The notes: a model not told the origin generated them from the letters alone. A stretch of DNA of 64,000 nt from CAVYBY01 sp963766935 (GCA_963766935.1 CAVYBY010000003.1:186001-250000), one strand, 5' to 3'. Positions 1-8,022 are shown, counted from the stretch's first letter. Program-made: numbers and translations.

Positions 1-123
1 CGCCGGCCCGGTCTGCGGTTCGCCATCACGACGCTGTTCATCGTGATCGGGTTCGTGATGATGATCCTCGGCACCGTGATCATCTTCACGTTCGACCCCG
101 CCAAGTGGGGCGTCGCCGGATGA
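1..123 (+). CDS. Succinate dehydrogenase membrane anchor subunit, C-terminal fragment
   Basis: Only the last 40 codons lie in the window; the reading frame is open from base 1 to the TGA at 121-123. The fragment has one hydrophobic segment (about residues 8-31 of the fragment, rich in Ile, Val, Phe and Met) followed by a short polar tail, as at the end of an SdhC/SdhD-type quinone-side anchor. Its stop overlaps the sdhA start in an ATGA, so it is the gene before sdhA in an sdh operon. The subunit assignment (anchor rather than cytochrome b) rests on position. No haem ligand can be judged from this piece. Confidence 0.7.
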   Translation, partial: RRPGLRFAITTLFIVIGFVMMILGTVIIFTFDPAKWGVAG

Positions 124-1859
124 CCACCACGCACACGTACGACGCCGTGATCGTCGGCGCCGGCGGGGCCGGGCTTCGGGCGGCGATCGAGACGTCGGGT
201 CGCGTCCGCACCGCCGTCATCTCGAAGCTGTATCCCACGCGCTCCCATACCGGGGCCGCGCAGGGCGGCGTGTGCGCGGCGCTCGGCAACGTCGAAGAGG
301 ACTCGCCCGAGTGGCACGCGTTCGACACGGTCAAGGGCGGCGACTACCTGGTCGACCAGCCCGCCGCCCAGCTCATGACCGAGGAAGCCATCGAGGCCAT
401 CTACCAGCTCGAGCGCTGGGGGCTTCCGTTCAACCGCACCCCGGACGGCCGGATCGACCAGCGGCGGTTCGGCGGGCACACGCGCAACCACGGCGAGGCG
501 CCGGTGCGCCGGGCGTGCTACGCGGCCGACCGCACGGGCCACATGATCCTGCAGACCCTCTACCAGCAGTGCGTCAAGCGCGACGTCCGGTTCTTCAACG
601 AGTTCTACTGCCTCGATCTGCTTCTCGACGAACAGGGCCGGACCGCCGGGGTGGTTGCCTACGAGCTGGCGACGGGCGAGTTGCACGTGTTCCGCGCCAA
701 GACGGTTCTGTTCGCGACGGGTGGATACGGCCGGATGTTCCGCGTCAGCTCCAACGCGCACGCGCTGACCGGCGACGGACCGTCGGTCGTGTGGCGTCGC
801 GGGATCCCGCTGCAGGACATGGAGATGTTCCAGTTCCACCCGACCGGGCTCTACCGGCTGGGCGTGCTCCTGTCGGAGGCCGCGCGCGGTGAGGGCGCGA
901 TCGTCCGCAACAAGGACGGCGAGCGATTCATGGAGCGCTACGCCCCGACGATCAAGGACCTCGCGCCGCGCGACATGGTGAGCCGGGCGATCTACCAGGA
1001 GATCCGCGAGGGGCGCGGCGCCGGCCCGAAGAGCGACTACGTCTACCTGGATCTCACCCACCTGCCGCACGAGGTGATCGAGAAGAAGCTGCCCGACATC
1101 ACCGAGTTCGCGCGTGTGTACCTGCGCGTCGAGCCCACGAAGGAGCCGGTGCCCGTCCAGCCGACGGCCCACTACGCCATGGGCGGCATCCCGACGGACA
1201 TCGACGCGCGGGTGGTGACCGGCGCAGGTGAGACCGCGGTCCCGGGGCTCTACGCCGCCGGCGAGTGCGCTTGCGTCTCGGTCCACGGCGCGAACCGCCT
1301 GGGGACGAACTCGCTGCTGGACCTGGTGGTGTTCGGCCGCCGGGGCGGCCGGCACATGGCCGCGTTCGCGGAGGAGTCGGCCCTCGCGGATCCGGCCGAG
1401 GATCCCGCCCGCCCGACGGTGGAGATGCTCGACAAGATCCTCACGCGAACGGGTGGCGACAACGGCGCCGACATCCGCTCCGAGCTCCAGGATTCGATGT
1501 TCGACCTCGCCTTCGTGGTGCGGAACCAAGAGGGCTTGTCGAAGATGCGCGAGCTGCTGGGCGGCCTTCGCGACCGGTACGACCGGGTGGCGATCACCGA
1601 CAAGGGCGCCTCCTACAACACGGACTTGATGGAGACCGTCGAGATCGGCTTTCTGCTCGACTGCGCGCAGGCCCTGGTCGAGAGCGCCATCGCCCGCACC
1701 GAGAGCCGCGGAGCGCACTACCGCGAAGACCACCCGCTTCGCGACGACGCCAACTGGCTGAAGCACACGCTCGCCTACCGGACCGACGATGGCTCGGTGC
1801 GGCTCGACTACAAGCCCGTCAAGATGGGCCCCTACGTCCCGATGGAGCGGAAATACTGA
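120..1859 (+). CDS. sdhA: Succinate dehydrogenase flavoprotein subunit
   Basis: A 579-residue FAD subunit of complex II, which oxidises succinate to fumarate at the cytoplasmic face of the membrane. The N-terminus carries the dinucleotide-binding GAGGAGLRAA. The SHTGAAQGG motif follows, with His43, the usual site of covalent FAD attachment. Active-site motifs HPTGLY, APRDMVSRAI, HYAMGGIPTD and HGANRLGTNSLLDLVVFG come in the family order. An in-frame GTG lies five codons upstream at 105. I chose ATG at 120 because it forms the ATGA overlap with the anchor gene and puts the first beta strand at the normal place. sdhB follows with a one-base overlap. Confidence 0.97.
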   Translation: MTTTHTYDAVIVGAGGAGLRAAIETSGRVRTAVISKLYPTRSHTGAAQGGVCAALGNVEEDSPEWHAFDTVKGGDYLVDQPAAQLMTEEAIEAIYQLERWGLPFNRTPDGRIDQRRFGGHTRNHGEAPVRRACYAADRTGHMILQTLYQQCVKRDVRFFNEFYCLDLLLDEQGRTAGVVAYELATGELHVFRAKTVLFATGGYGRMFRVSSNAHALTGDGPSVVWRRGIPLQDMEMFQFHPTGLYRLGVLLSEAARGEGAIVRNKDGERFMERYAPTIKDLAPRDMVSRAIYQEIREGRGAGPKSDYVYLDLTHLPHEVIEKKLPDITEFARVYLRVEPTKEPVPVQPTAHYAMGGIPTDIDARVVTGAGETAVPGLYAAGECACVSVHGANRLGTNSLLDLVVFGRRGGRHMAAFAEESALADPAEDPARPTVEMLDKILTRTGGDNGADIRSELQDSMFDLAFVVRNQEGLSKMRELLGGLRDRYDRVAITDKGASYNTDLMETVEIGFLLDCAQALVESAIARTESRGAHYREDHPLRDDANWLKHTLAYRTDDGSVRLDYKPVKMGPYVPMERKY

Positions 1860-2623
1860 TGGCCACCGCCGCCGAAGCGCTGGAGACGAGCGACCGCCGC
1901 GAGGTGGGCGCCGACCAGGAGGTCGTGCCGCTCACGCTCAAGATCCGGCGATTCAACCCGGAGGTCTCGCAGGACTCGTGGTGGGACGAGTTCACGGTGC
2001 GCGTCCATCCGCTGGACCGACTTGTCGAGGTGCTCCACGAGGTGAAGTGGCATCACGACGGGACGCTCACGTTCCGGCGCTCGTGCGCCCACGGGGTCTG
2101 CGGATCGGACGCGATGTTGATCAACGGGCGCAACGCCCTCGCGTGCAAGGTGCTGGCGCAGGATGTGGCGCCGCACGTCACGATCGAGCCGATCCGCGGC
2201 CTGCCGGTCCTCAAGGACCTCGTCGTCGACATGGAGCCGTTCTTCGCGGGCTTCCGGTCGGTGCTGCCGTTCCTCGTCAACGACGAGGGCGAGCCCGACA
2301 AGGAGCGGCTGCAATCGCCCGAGCAGCGCGCGATCTACGACGACACGACCAAGTGCATCCTGTGCGCGGCCTGCACCACCTCGTGCCCCATCTTCTGGGG
2401 CGACGACGAGTACGTCGGCCCGGCGGCCATCGTCAACGCCCACCGGTTCATCTTCGACTCGCGCGATCGCGCCTCGAAGGAGCGCCTGCGCATCCTGTCG
2501 GAGAAGACCGGCGTGTTCCGCTGCCGGACCACCTTCAACTGCACCGACGCCTGCCCGCGCGGCATCGAGGTGACCAAGGCGATCCAGGAAGTGAAGCGCT
2601 CGATCCTGTTCGAGCGGTTCTAG
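1859..2623 (+). CDS. sdhB: Succinate dehydrogenase iron-sulfur subunit
   Basis: A 254-residue iron-sulfur subunit that passes electrons from SdhA-bound FAD to the membrane quinone site. The N-terminal plant-type ferredoxin domain has the 2Fe-2S ligands in SCAHGVCGSDAMLINGRNAL. The C-terminal domain has CILCAACTTSCP for the 4Fe-4S cluster and CRTTFNCTDACPRGI, completing the 3Fe-4S and 4Fe-4S sets. The start ATG overlaps the sdhA stop (TGATG), which implies translational coupling. The TAG stop shares the palindrome CTAG with the stop codon of the convergent HNH gene, so there is no spacer for a terminator between the two units. Confidence 0.97.
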   Translation: MATAAEALETSDRREVGADQEVVPLTLKIRRFNPEVSQDSWWDEFTVRVHPLDRLVEVLHEVKWHHDGTLTFRRSCAHGVCGSDAMLINGRNALACKVLAQDVAPHVTIEPIRGLPVLKDLVVDMEPFFAGFRSVLPFLVNDEGEPDKERLQSPEQRAIYDDTTKCILCAACTTSCPIFWGDDEYVGPAAIVNAHRFIFDSRDRASKERLRILSEKTGVFRCRTTFNCTDACPRGIEVTKAIQEVKRSILFERF

Positions 2624-3753
2624 ACGGCAAGCGGCATTGAGCCGGGGCCGGCCCGATAGCCGGTGCCGTCGGGCAGGAACCACCGGACCTCACCCGAGAC
2701 CGCATCTCGTTTGACGCCCCAGCCGTGCTCGTGCACCAGGGTGTGGTGGAAGTGGCACAGCAGGATCAGGTTGTCGAGGTCGGTTCGCCCGCCCTTTGAC
2801 CACCACTTGATGTGGTGAGCTTGAGCGAAGCCGCGGCGGCCGCAGCCGGGGAACCGGCACCCACGGTCCCGATGCCGAAGCGCGCGCATCATCGCGACCG
2901 AGGGAACCCGCGTCGTCCGGCCGAGCCGGAGCACGTTGCCGGCCCGGTCCTCGACCGAGATCTGCACCTTCGAGTGACAGAACAGCCGGCGAGCCGTCTC
3001 GGGATGGATGATCCCGTCTCGGCCGATCTCGCGGCAAGAGGAATCGGAAGCCAGCGCCTCGAGCGTCGTGTGGATGACGATCGTGGGGACGGCGGCTCCC
3101 CGCATCTCGGAGTCGTCATCGCCCGCGGCTCCGCCCATGCACGCGGCCAACAGGGCGTCGGCGCGGCGCTGCTCCACTCCCCATTGGCCCTCTTCACCGG
3201 GAAGCTCCGGGATCTCGTTCAGTAGCGAGGACAGTCGGGTTTCGATCACCGCTCCTGAGGCCGCGGGAAGCTGGGCGCTGAGGTAGAACAGGCGGCCGGC
3301 ATCGAGATAGCCCCAGCGGGCAGACCGCGTCGCCTCGACGTCTTCTGCCTCCTCGCGCTCCATTCGCCGCGCGAGGTCGGCCTTGTATCGGATGACACCC
3401 ACCGAGACGGTCTGGGCCCACTCGATGAGCTCGGACTCGGTCTCGGGAGTCGCGAGCCGGCAGAGCTCCAGGACCTTGTCCAGGTCGAGCTCACCGCTTT
3501 GAAGCGAGGCCGCCACCTTCGGCAGCTTCTCGATCGCCCCCGCGGCATCGAGCATCCGGTTGGCTTTCCAGCCCGAGGTGCCGTAACGGAGTGACATGAG
3601 ATGTGGAGCCGACTGCGCGCCGTAGTCAAGACAGGCTTCGCTCCGCTGGATCTCGTCCATGAGGATGAGAACCCGGCGCTGGGCCCGGCCGATCTCGGCC
3701 TGCAGCCCGTCGAGCTCGGAGAGAAGCGATTCGAGTGATCGATTGGGGAACAT
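2620..3753 (-). CDS. DUF222 / HNH endonuclease-domain protein (13E12 repeat type)
   Basis: A 377-residue protein with an N-terminal helical DUF222-like part and a C-terminal HNH nuclease domain. The HNH region (about 299-341) shows CRFPGC, the paired His313-His314 in QAHHIKWW, Asn328 in DLDNLILLC and a terminal HFHH, so the metal and zinc ligands look intact. These proteins are typical of actinobacteria and often multicopy; their role is poorly known. ATG at 3753 is preferred over an upstream GTG-type extension because the promoter at 3797-3826 would place that longer start before or at the transcript start. An SD-like GAGG lies about 9 bases upstream. A perfect LexA box inside the promoter argues for DNA-damage induction. 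Confidence 0.88.
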   Translation of the reverse strand: MFPNRSLESLLSELDGLQAEIGRAQRRVLILMDEIQRSEACLDYGAQSAPHLMSLRYGTSGWKANRMLDAAGAIEKLPKVAASLQSGELDLDKVLELCRLATPETESELIEWAQTVSVGVIRYKADLARRMEREEAEDVEATRSARWGYLDAGRLFYLSAQLPAASGAVIETRLSSLLNEIPELPGEEGQWGVEQRRADALLAACMGGAAGDDDSEMRGAAVPTIVIHTTLEALASDSSCREIGRDGIIHPETARRLFCHSKVQISVEDRAGNVLRLGRTTRVPSVAMMRALRHRDRGCRFPGCGRRGFAQAHHIKWWSKGGRTDLDNLILLCHFHHTLVHEHGWGVKRDAVSGEVRWFLPDGTGYRAGPGSMPLAV

Positions 3754-3796
3754 CACCGCGACCTCATATGTCCTGATCGCGGGGGAGGGACACACT

Positions 3797-3826
3797 ACTC
3801 TACTCGAACACACGTTCGACTGTCAA
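3797..3826 (-). promoter_or_regulatory. Sigma-70-like promoter of the HNH gene
   Basis: Read on the minus strand, TTGACA (3821-3826) is followed by an 18-base spacer and TAGAGT (3797-3802). The predicted transcript start is near 3790, giving a leader of about 37 bases before ATG 3753. This is one of only two promoters in the window with a good -35 box. The spacer is filled by the LexA-type palindrome. Confidence 0.85.
3804..3819. promoter_or_regulatory. LexA (SOS) operator
   Basis: The bases TCGAACACACGTTCGA form a perfect palindrome with six-base arms and a four-base centre, matching the actinobacterial SOS box TCGAAC-N4-GTTCGA exactly. It lies wholly between the -35 and -10 of the HNH promoter, the classic place for repression. 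It is also 71 bases before the divergent isocitrate dehydrogenase start, but its placement favours control of the HNH gene. Confidence 0.9.
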
Positions 3827-3878
3827 GGGATCCGAGCGAGAATTCCAAGGCCACGGGAGGCTCGTACGCAGCCGCCGC

Positions 3879-3884
3879 TAAGCT
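3879..3884 (+). promoter_or_regulatory. -10-like hexamer, probable leaderless start of icd
   Basis: TAAGCT ends six bases before the ATG at 3891, and no Shine-Dalgarno sequence precedes that ATG. If used as a -10, transcription would begin at or next to the start codon. No convincing -35 is visible. Confidence 0.5.
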
Positions 3885-3890
3885 CGCGGG

Positions 3891-4964
3891 ATGACGCACC
3901 TGGTCACGCTGATCCCGGGCGACGGAATCGGCCCGGAGGTCTCGCGCGCCACGCAGCGCGTGCTCGACGCCACCGGAGCCGGCATCGAATGGACAGAACA
4001 GCAGGCCGGCACCACCGCGCTCGAGCGCACCGGCGACCTGCTCCCCCGCGAGACGATCGCCTCGATCCATCGCAGCCGCGTGGCGATCAAGGGACCGATC
4101 ACGACGCCGATCGGCGGCGGCTTCCGAAGCGTGAACGTCGCCCTCCGTCAGGAGCTGGACCTGTTCGCGGCCGTCCGTCCCGCGCGCGCGCTCCCGGGCG
4201 TGGCGGTCCGCTTCCCCGGCGTGGATCTCATCGTGATCCGCGAGAACACCGAGGACCTGTACCAGGGCATCGAATTCGAGAGCGGCTCGCCCGCGGCGGC
4301 GCGGCTTCGCGAACGGGTGGCGCGGCTCGGCGGTTTCCACATCGCCGAGGACGCCGGCATCACCGTCAAGCCCATCAGCGCGTCGGGCACGAAGCGCATC
4401 GTGCGGTTCGCGTTCGAGCACGCGCGCACGAGCGGACGCACGAAGGTCACCATCGGGCACAAGGCGTCGGTGATGCCGTCCTCCGACGGCCTCTTCCTCG
4501 AGACCGCCCGCCGCGAGATCCCCACCATCCTGGGCGCGGTCGACTGGGAGGAGATGCAGATCGACCACCTGGCCAACCGCCTCGTCCGCGCGCCGCGGGA
4601 GCTCGACGTGATGCTGCTCCCCAACCTCTACGGCGACATCTTGAGCGACGTGTGCGCGGGGCTGGTCGGCGGGCTCGGGCTGGTGCCGGGGGCGAACATC
4701 GGCTGGGAGTACGCCCTGTTCGAACCCGTCCACGGGAGCGCGCCGGACATCGCCGGGACCGGCGTTGCCAACCCGATCGCGATGATCCTGTCGGGCGCGA
4801 TGCTGCTCCGACATGTCGGCGAGCACAAGCGTGCCGACCGCGTGGGCTGGGCGGTCGACGAGGTGCTCCGGCGTGGAGAGATCCGGACCCCCGACCTCGG
4901 CGGGGAGTCGACGACGTCCGACGTGGCATCGGCGATCGCGGAGCTTGCGGGGTCCCCGGCCTAG
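3891..4964 (+). CDS. icd: NAD-type isocitrate dehydrogenase
   Basis: A 357-residue member of the isocitrate/isopropylmalate dehydrogenase family, oxidatively decarboxylating isocitrate to 2-oxoglutarate. It has the N-terminal LIPGDGIGPEV and the substrate-loop Ser80-Val-Asn82, followed by LRQELDLFAAVRP. Catalytic Tyr124 lies in RENTEDLY and Lys160 in ITVKP, with metal aspartates in YGDILSD. The cofactor loop reads HGSAPDIAG: Asp286-Ile287 is the pair typical of NAD-dependent enzymes, in place of Lys-Tyr of the NADP-dependent E. coli enzyme. The length fits single-domain NAD-IDH or homoisocitrate-type enzymes; the TCA neighbours favour isocitrate. It is transcribed away from the HNH gene, apparently from a leaderless promoter. 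Confidence 0.85.
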   Translation: MTHLVTLIPGDGIGPEVSRATQRVLDATGAGIEWTEQQAGTTALERTGDLLPRETIASIHRSRVAIKGPITTPIGGGFRSVNVALRQELDLFAAVRPARALPGVAVRFPGVDLIVIRENTEDLYQGIEFESGSPAAARLRERVARLGGFHIAEDAGITVKPISASGTKRIVRFAFEHARTSGRTKVTIGHKASVMPSSDGLFLETARREIPTILGAVDWEEMQIDHLANRLVRAPRELDVMLLPNLYGDILSDVCAGLVGGLGLVPGANIGWEYALFEPVHGSAPDIAGTGVANPIAMILSGAMLLRHVGEHKRADRVGWAVDEVLRRGEIRTPDLGGESTTSDVASAIAELAGSPA

Positions 4965-4990
4965 CTCAGTGATCGTGGTGCTGGTGATCC

Positions 4991-5008
4991 GGACCCCGAC
5001 CGGGGTCC
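4991..5008. terminator. Hairpin between convergent genes
   Basis: GGACCCC and GGGGTCC form a perfect seven-base stem around a four-base loop, between the end of icd (4964) and the end of the small mdh-coupled gene (5020). It could end both transcripts. There is no U-run, so intrinsic termination is unproven. Confidence 0.5.
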
Positions 5009-5019
5009 CCGGAGACGCG

Positions 5020-5190
5020 TCAACACCCGGGTTCGCCGTGGTGACCGCAGCACTGGGCGAGCGAGAAGGTGGCCCTGGTCCGGTTCCTCGCCGTGAGCCA
5101 GAGCTTGGTCGTGACCGGCGCCTCGTAGGTCGACCAGTTGGTGAAGAACGCCCGGACGTGCTCGCCGACGAGGCGGAGGAACGCGCGCAT
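5020..5190 (-). CDS. Small Cys-rich C-terminal tail protein coupled to mdh
   Basis: A 56-residue basic protein starting with ATG at 5190, two bases after the mdh stop, so it is almost certainly made from the mdh transcript by translational coupling. The first half is amphipathic and basic (MRAFLRLVGEHVRAFF), followed by KLWLTARNRTRATF. It ends in CCGHHGEPGC, whose three Cys and two His could bind a metal. I recall unnamed actinobacterial small proteins with a very similar CCGNxGEPGC tail, so I treat it as real despite its size. The function is unknown. A longer in-frame upstream extension exists but would run deep into mdh and is unlikely. Confidence 0.7.
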   Translation of the reverse strand: MRAFLRLVGEHVRAFFTNWSTYEAPVTTKLWLTARNRTRATFSLAQCCGHHGEPGC

Positions 5191-5192
5191 CG

Positions 5193-6116
5193 CTAGAGCT
5201 TCGCAAGGTCGGCGCACTTGGCGCGGATGCCCTCGGCGGCCTCGCGAAGCTTCGCCAGCTCGTCGTCGTTCAGATCGAGCTCGACGATCTCCTCGACCCC
5301 GGCCGGGCCCAGACGCACCGGGACGCCGACGTAGACGTCGGAGATCCCGTACTGGCCGGTCGCCCACGCGCACACGGGCAGCAGCTCGTCGCCGCCGGTA
5401 GCGACCGCGGCCACCATCCGGGCGATCGACGCGCTGGGCGCGTAGTAGGCGCTCCCCTTCTTGAGCAGCGCCACGATCTCGGCTCCGCCGTCGCGCGTCC
5501 GCCGGAACAACCGGTCGAGCGTTGCCTCGTCGACGAGCTCGGGCAGCGGCCTGCCGTCGACCGTCGCGTGGCGCGGCAGCGCGACCATGGCGTCGCCGTG
5601 CGAGCCCAGCGTGATGGCCTCCACGACCAGCGGCGACACGCCGAGCTCCTCGGCGATGAAGTACCGCAGGCGCGCCGAGTCGAGCACGCCGGCCATCCCC
5701 ATCACCCGCTGCTTGGGGAACCCGGAGACGCCGGCCGCGAGAAACGTCATCTCGTCGAGCGGGTTGGTCACGACGATCAGGATCGCGTTCGGGGAACCCG
5801 GAGCAATCTGCTCCACGACGCCGCGGACGATCGTCGCGTTCTTGCCGAGCAGGTCCATGCGGCTCATCCCCGGTTGACGCGGGAACCCGGCCGTGATCAC
5901 GACGACGTCGGAGCCGGCCGTGTCGGCATAGTCGTTCGTGCCGGTGACGGCCGGCTCGAACCGCTCGACCGGTGACGATTCCTTGAGGTCGAGGGCGACG
6001 CCCTGGGGCAGCCCCTCGACGATGTCGGTGAGGACGACCTCCGCGATGCCCCCTTGGAGGAGGCGCATCGCGGTGGTCTGCCCCACGAACCCGCTGCCGA
6101 CGACGGTGACCTTCAA
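5193..6116 (-). CDS. mdh: Malate dehydrogenase (LDH-like)
   Basis: A 307-residue NAD-dependent dehydrogenase that interconverts malate and oxaloacetate. It has GSGFVGQTTA at the N-terminus and Asp31 at the end of the second strand, as expected for NAD. The substrate loop GFPRQPGMSR has Arg80 and Arg86; Arg in this loop marks malate rather than lactate specificity. It also carries VTNPLD and the catalytic His in GSHGD. The start is TTG at 6116 with GAGGAG six bases upstream. The gene is followed after two bases by the small Cys-rich gene and preceded by a 69-base gap after the collagen-like gene on the same strand. Confidence 0.93.
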   Translation of the reverse strand: MKVTVVGSGFVGQTTAMRLLQGGIAEVVLTDIVEGLPQGVALDLKESSPVERFEPAVTGTNDYADTAGSDVVVITAGFPRQPGMSRMDLLGKNATIVRGVVEQIAPGSPNAILIVVTNPLDEMTFLAAGVSGFPKQRVMGMAGVLDSARLRYFIAEELGVSPLVVEAITLGSHGDAMVALPRHATVDGRPLPELVDEATLDRLFRRTRDGGAEIVALLKKGSAYYAPSASIARMVAAVATGGDELLPVCAWATGQYGISDVYVGVPVRLGPAGVEEIVELDLNDDELAKLREAAEGIRAKCADLAKL

Positions 6117-6185
6117 CGTGAGCTCCTCGGGGTCGATGACGACCCCATGCTACGGGCGAGCGAAGGAGCTCGACGGCTCAGCCGG

Positions 6186-6731
6186 TCACGCGACGGTTGC
6201 GCAGATCGCCTGGACGCGGTAGGTGAAGTCCGCTCCCGAATCGTTCGAGACGCTTCCGACCCAGGTTTTCGTGTCGGTCTCATCCTGGTAGCTCATCACC
6301 GTGACGCCGAAGGGAACTTGGAAGCTTGACGGGGACACCGGCACGACTCCGCCGCCGATCGCGATCTCGTTGAGACCGAGGCAGTGGGTGACCGTGGCGA
6401 ACTTGAAGCCGTCTGCGATCGGGACGTCGCCCGATACCTCGGTGTGGACGTTGCTGAGCCCCGGCGGCCCCTGAAGACCCTGGGGCCCCTGCGGACCCTG
6501 GGGGCCCACCTGGTTCCAAGTGATCTTGACGGCGGGCTTGGTGCACGGGCTCGTCGGGAAGGCCCCGATCTTCACCTTGCTGATGACGCCGCCCTTCAGA
6601 CATCCCGTGAACTGGTCGCCGTAGGCACTCGTCGCCCCCGCAAAACCGCCGGCCACAAGAGCCAAGAGTCCGCCGATCGCCAGCGTGATCCCCACACGAA
6701 CCAGCCGTGAGCTCGAAACCCTCTCTGTCAT
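6186..6731 (-). CDS. Secreted protein with short collagen-like segment
   Basis: A 181-residue protein with an N-terminal signal or anchor (hydrophobic about 11-34, ending near ATSAYG). An exported region contains three cysteines, and residues 76-91 form five Gly-X-Y triplets (GPQGPQGPQGLQGPPG). A roughly 90-residue C-terminal domain with predicted beta character follows. Short collagen-like stretches of this kind are common in exported actinobacterial proteins; their function is usually unknown, and oligomerisation is a reasonable guess. ATG at 6731 is chosen over a start nine codons upstream because GGGAGGACGAC precedes it. It lies upstream of mdh on the same strand. Confidence 0.75.
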   Translation of the reverse strand: MTERVSSSRLVRVGITLAIGGLLALVAGGFAGATSAYGDQFTGCLKGGVISKVKIGAFPTSPCTKPAVKITWNQVGPQGPQGPQGLQGPPGLSNVHTEVSGDVPIADGFKFATVTHCLGLNEIAIGGGVVPVSPSSFQVPFGVTVMSYQDETDTKTWVGSVSNDSGADFTYRVQAICATVA

Positions 6732-6879
6732 GTCGTCCTCCCGGTTTGACCACGCCATTGGCTGCGTGCGCCGACGCTAGGCCGAAGGGCTTGGGACGCG
6801 CATCCGGCATAGGTCGGCAACCCGCCCGGAGCGGGGGGCCGGAGGACCTAGGGCCGTTGGACGGACGGGCGGACCGCGC

Positions 6880-7968
6880 TCAGACCGCGAGCGCCTCGAG
6901 CACCGCGGAGGTCACCTCTTCCGTCCCGGCCGCCGGATGGTCGCCGCGGAAGCTGTGCAGGCCGTGGGGGGTCACGTCGCCGGCTGCCAGCACGGCCGCA
7001 ACGGCGGTCTCGAGCCGGTCCCCGGCCTCGGTCTCGCCGATGTGGCGGAGCAGCATCGCCCCGGAAAGGATCGCGCCGATCGGGTTCGCGACGCCGCGGC
7101 CGGCCAGCTTCGGGGCGGTCCCGTGCGTCGCCTCGAACACCGCCAGCTCTCGGCCACGCGGCCCGCCGAAATGACCCCCGGGCGCCATCGCGGCCCCGCC
7201 GATCAGCCCGGCGCCCAGCTCGGAGGCAACGTCTCCGTACAGGTTCGGCAGCAGCAGGACGTCGAATCGTTCCGGCCGCTGGACCAGCTGCATGCAGAGC
7301 GCGTCGATGATCCGGCCCTCGAACTCGACGTCCGGATGCCCGGCCGCCACCTGCCGCGCGACCTCCAGAAAGAGCCCGTCGGAGAACTTCATGATGTTCG
7401 CCTTGTGGCCGGCGGTGATCTTGCGGCGTCCGCGGTCGCGGGCCCAGGCGAAGGCGAACGTGGCGATCCGCTCGCTGGCACGTCTGGTGATCGCCTTGAT
7501 CGAGAGGCCGCTGTCCTCACGGATCACCTGGCCGGTCTCGGCATGCAGGAATCCGATCAGCTCCGCCACTTCCGGGCTCCCGGCGTCGAACTCGTAGCCC
7601 GTGTACATGTCCTCGGTGTTCTCGCGGATCACCACGAGGTCGACGTCGCCGTAGGGACTCTCGACGCCCGGATAGCGACGGCACGGGCGGACGTTGGCGA
7701 ACAGGTCGAGCCGCTTGCGGAGCTCGACGTTGACGTTGCGCCAGCCGGCGGGGGTCACGACCGGTCCCTTCAGCGCGACGCCGTGCTCGCGGATCGACTC
7801 GAGGGTCGCGGCCGGCAGCGGATCGCCGGACCGGATGTACGCGGCCGTGCCCAGCTCGCGGCGATCCCATGCGATGTCGGCGCCCGTCGCCTCCACGCAG
7901 CGGCGAGCCGCTTCGATGACCTCGGGTCCGATCCCGTCACCGGGAATCAGCGTCGCCTGCCTCGTCAA
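6880..7968 (-). CDS. Isocitrate-dehydrogenase-like protein, second paralogue
   Basis: A 362-residue isocitrate/isopropylmalate dehydrogenase family member, clearly paralogous to icd at 3891. Tyr122 (RENTEDMY), Lys158 (LSIKAI) and YGDVASE keep the catalytic and metal residues. It differs at two specificity sites. The usual substrate Ser is Asn78 (RNVNVELRK), and the cofactor loop reads HGTAPKLAG with Lys287 where icd has Asp, as in NADP-dependent enzymes. It may therefore be an NADP-linked isocitrate dehydrogenase or act on a related hydroxy-acid. The start is TTG at 7968 with GAGGAGCG upstream; a 69-base in-frame extension exists but would lengthen the N-terminus abnormally. It diverges from citrate synthase. 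Confidence 0.8.
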   Translation of the reverse strand: MTRQATLIPGDGIGPEVIEAARRCVEATGADIAWDRRELGTAAYIRSGDPLPAATLESIREHGVALKGPVVTPAGWRNVNVELRKRLDLFANVRPCRRYPGVESPYGDVDLVVIRENTEDMYTGYEFDAGSPEVAELIGFLHAETGQVIREDSGLSIKAITRRASERIATFAFAWARDRGRRKITAGHKANIMKFSDGLFLEVARQVAAGHPDVEFEGRIIDALCMQLVQRPERFDVLLLPNLYGDVASELGAGLIGGAAMAPGGHFGGPRGRELAVFEATHGTAPKLAGRGVANPIGAILSGAMLLRHIGETEAGDRLETAVAAVLAAGDVTPHGLHSFRGDHPAAGTEEVTSAVLEALAV

Positions 7969-8022
7969 CCGCTGCGCTCCTCGGCCCGCTCGCCGACTCG
8001 TCCGCACCTCGGGCCACGAGGA

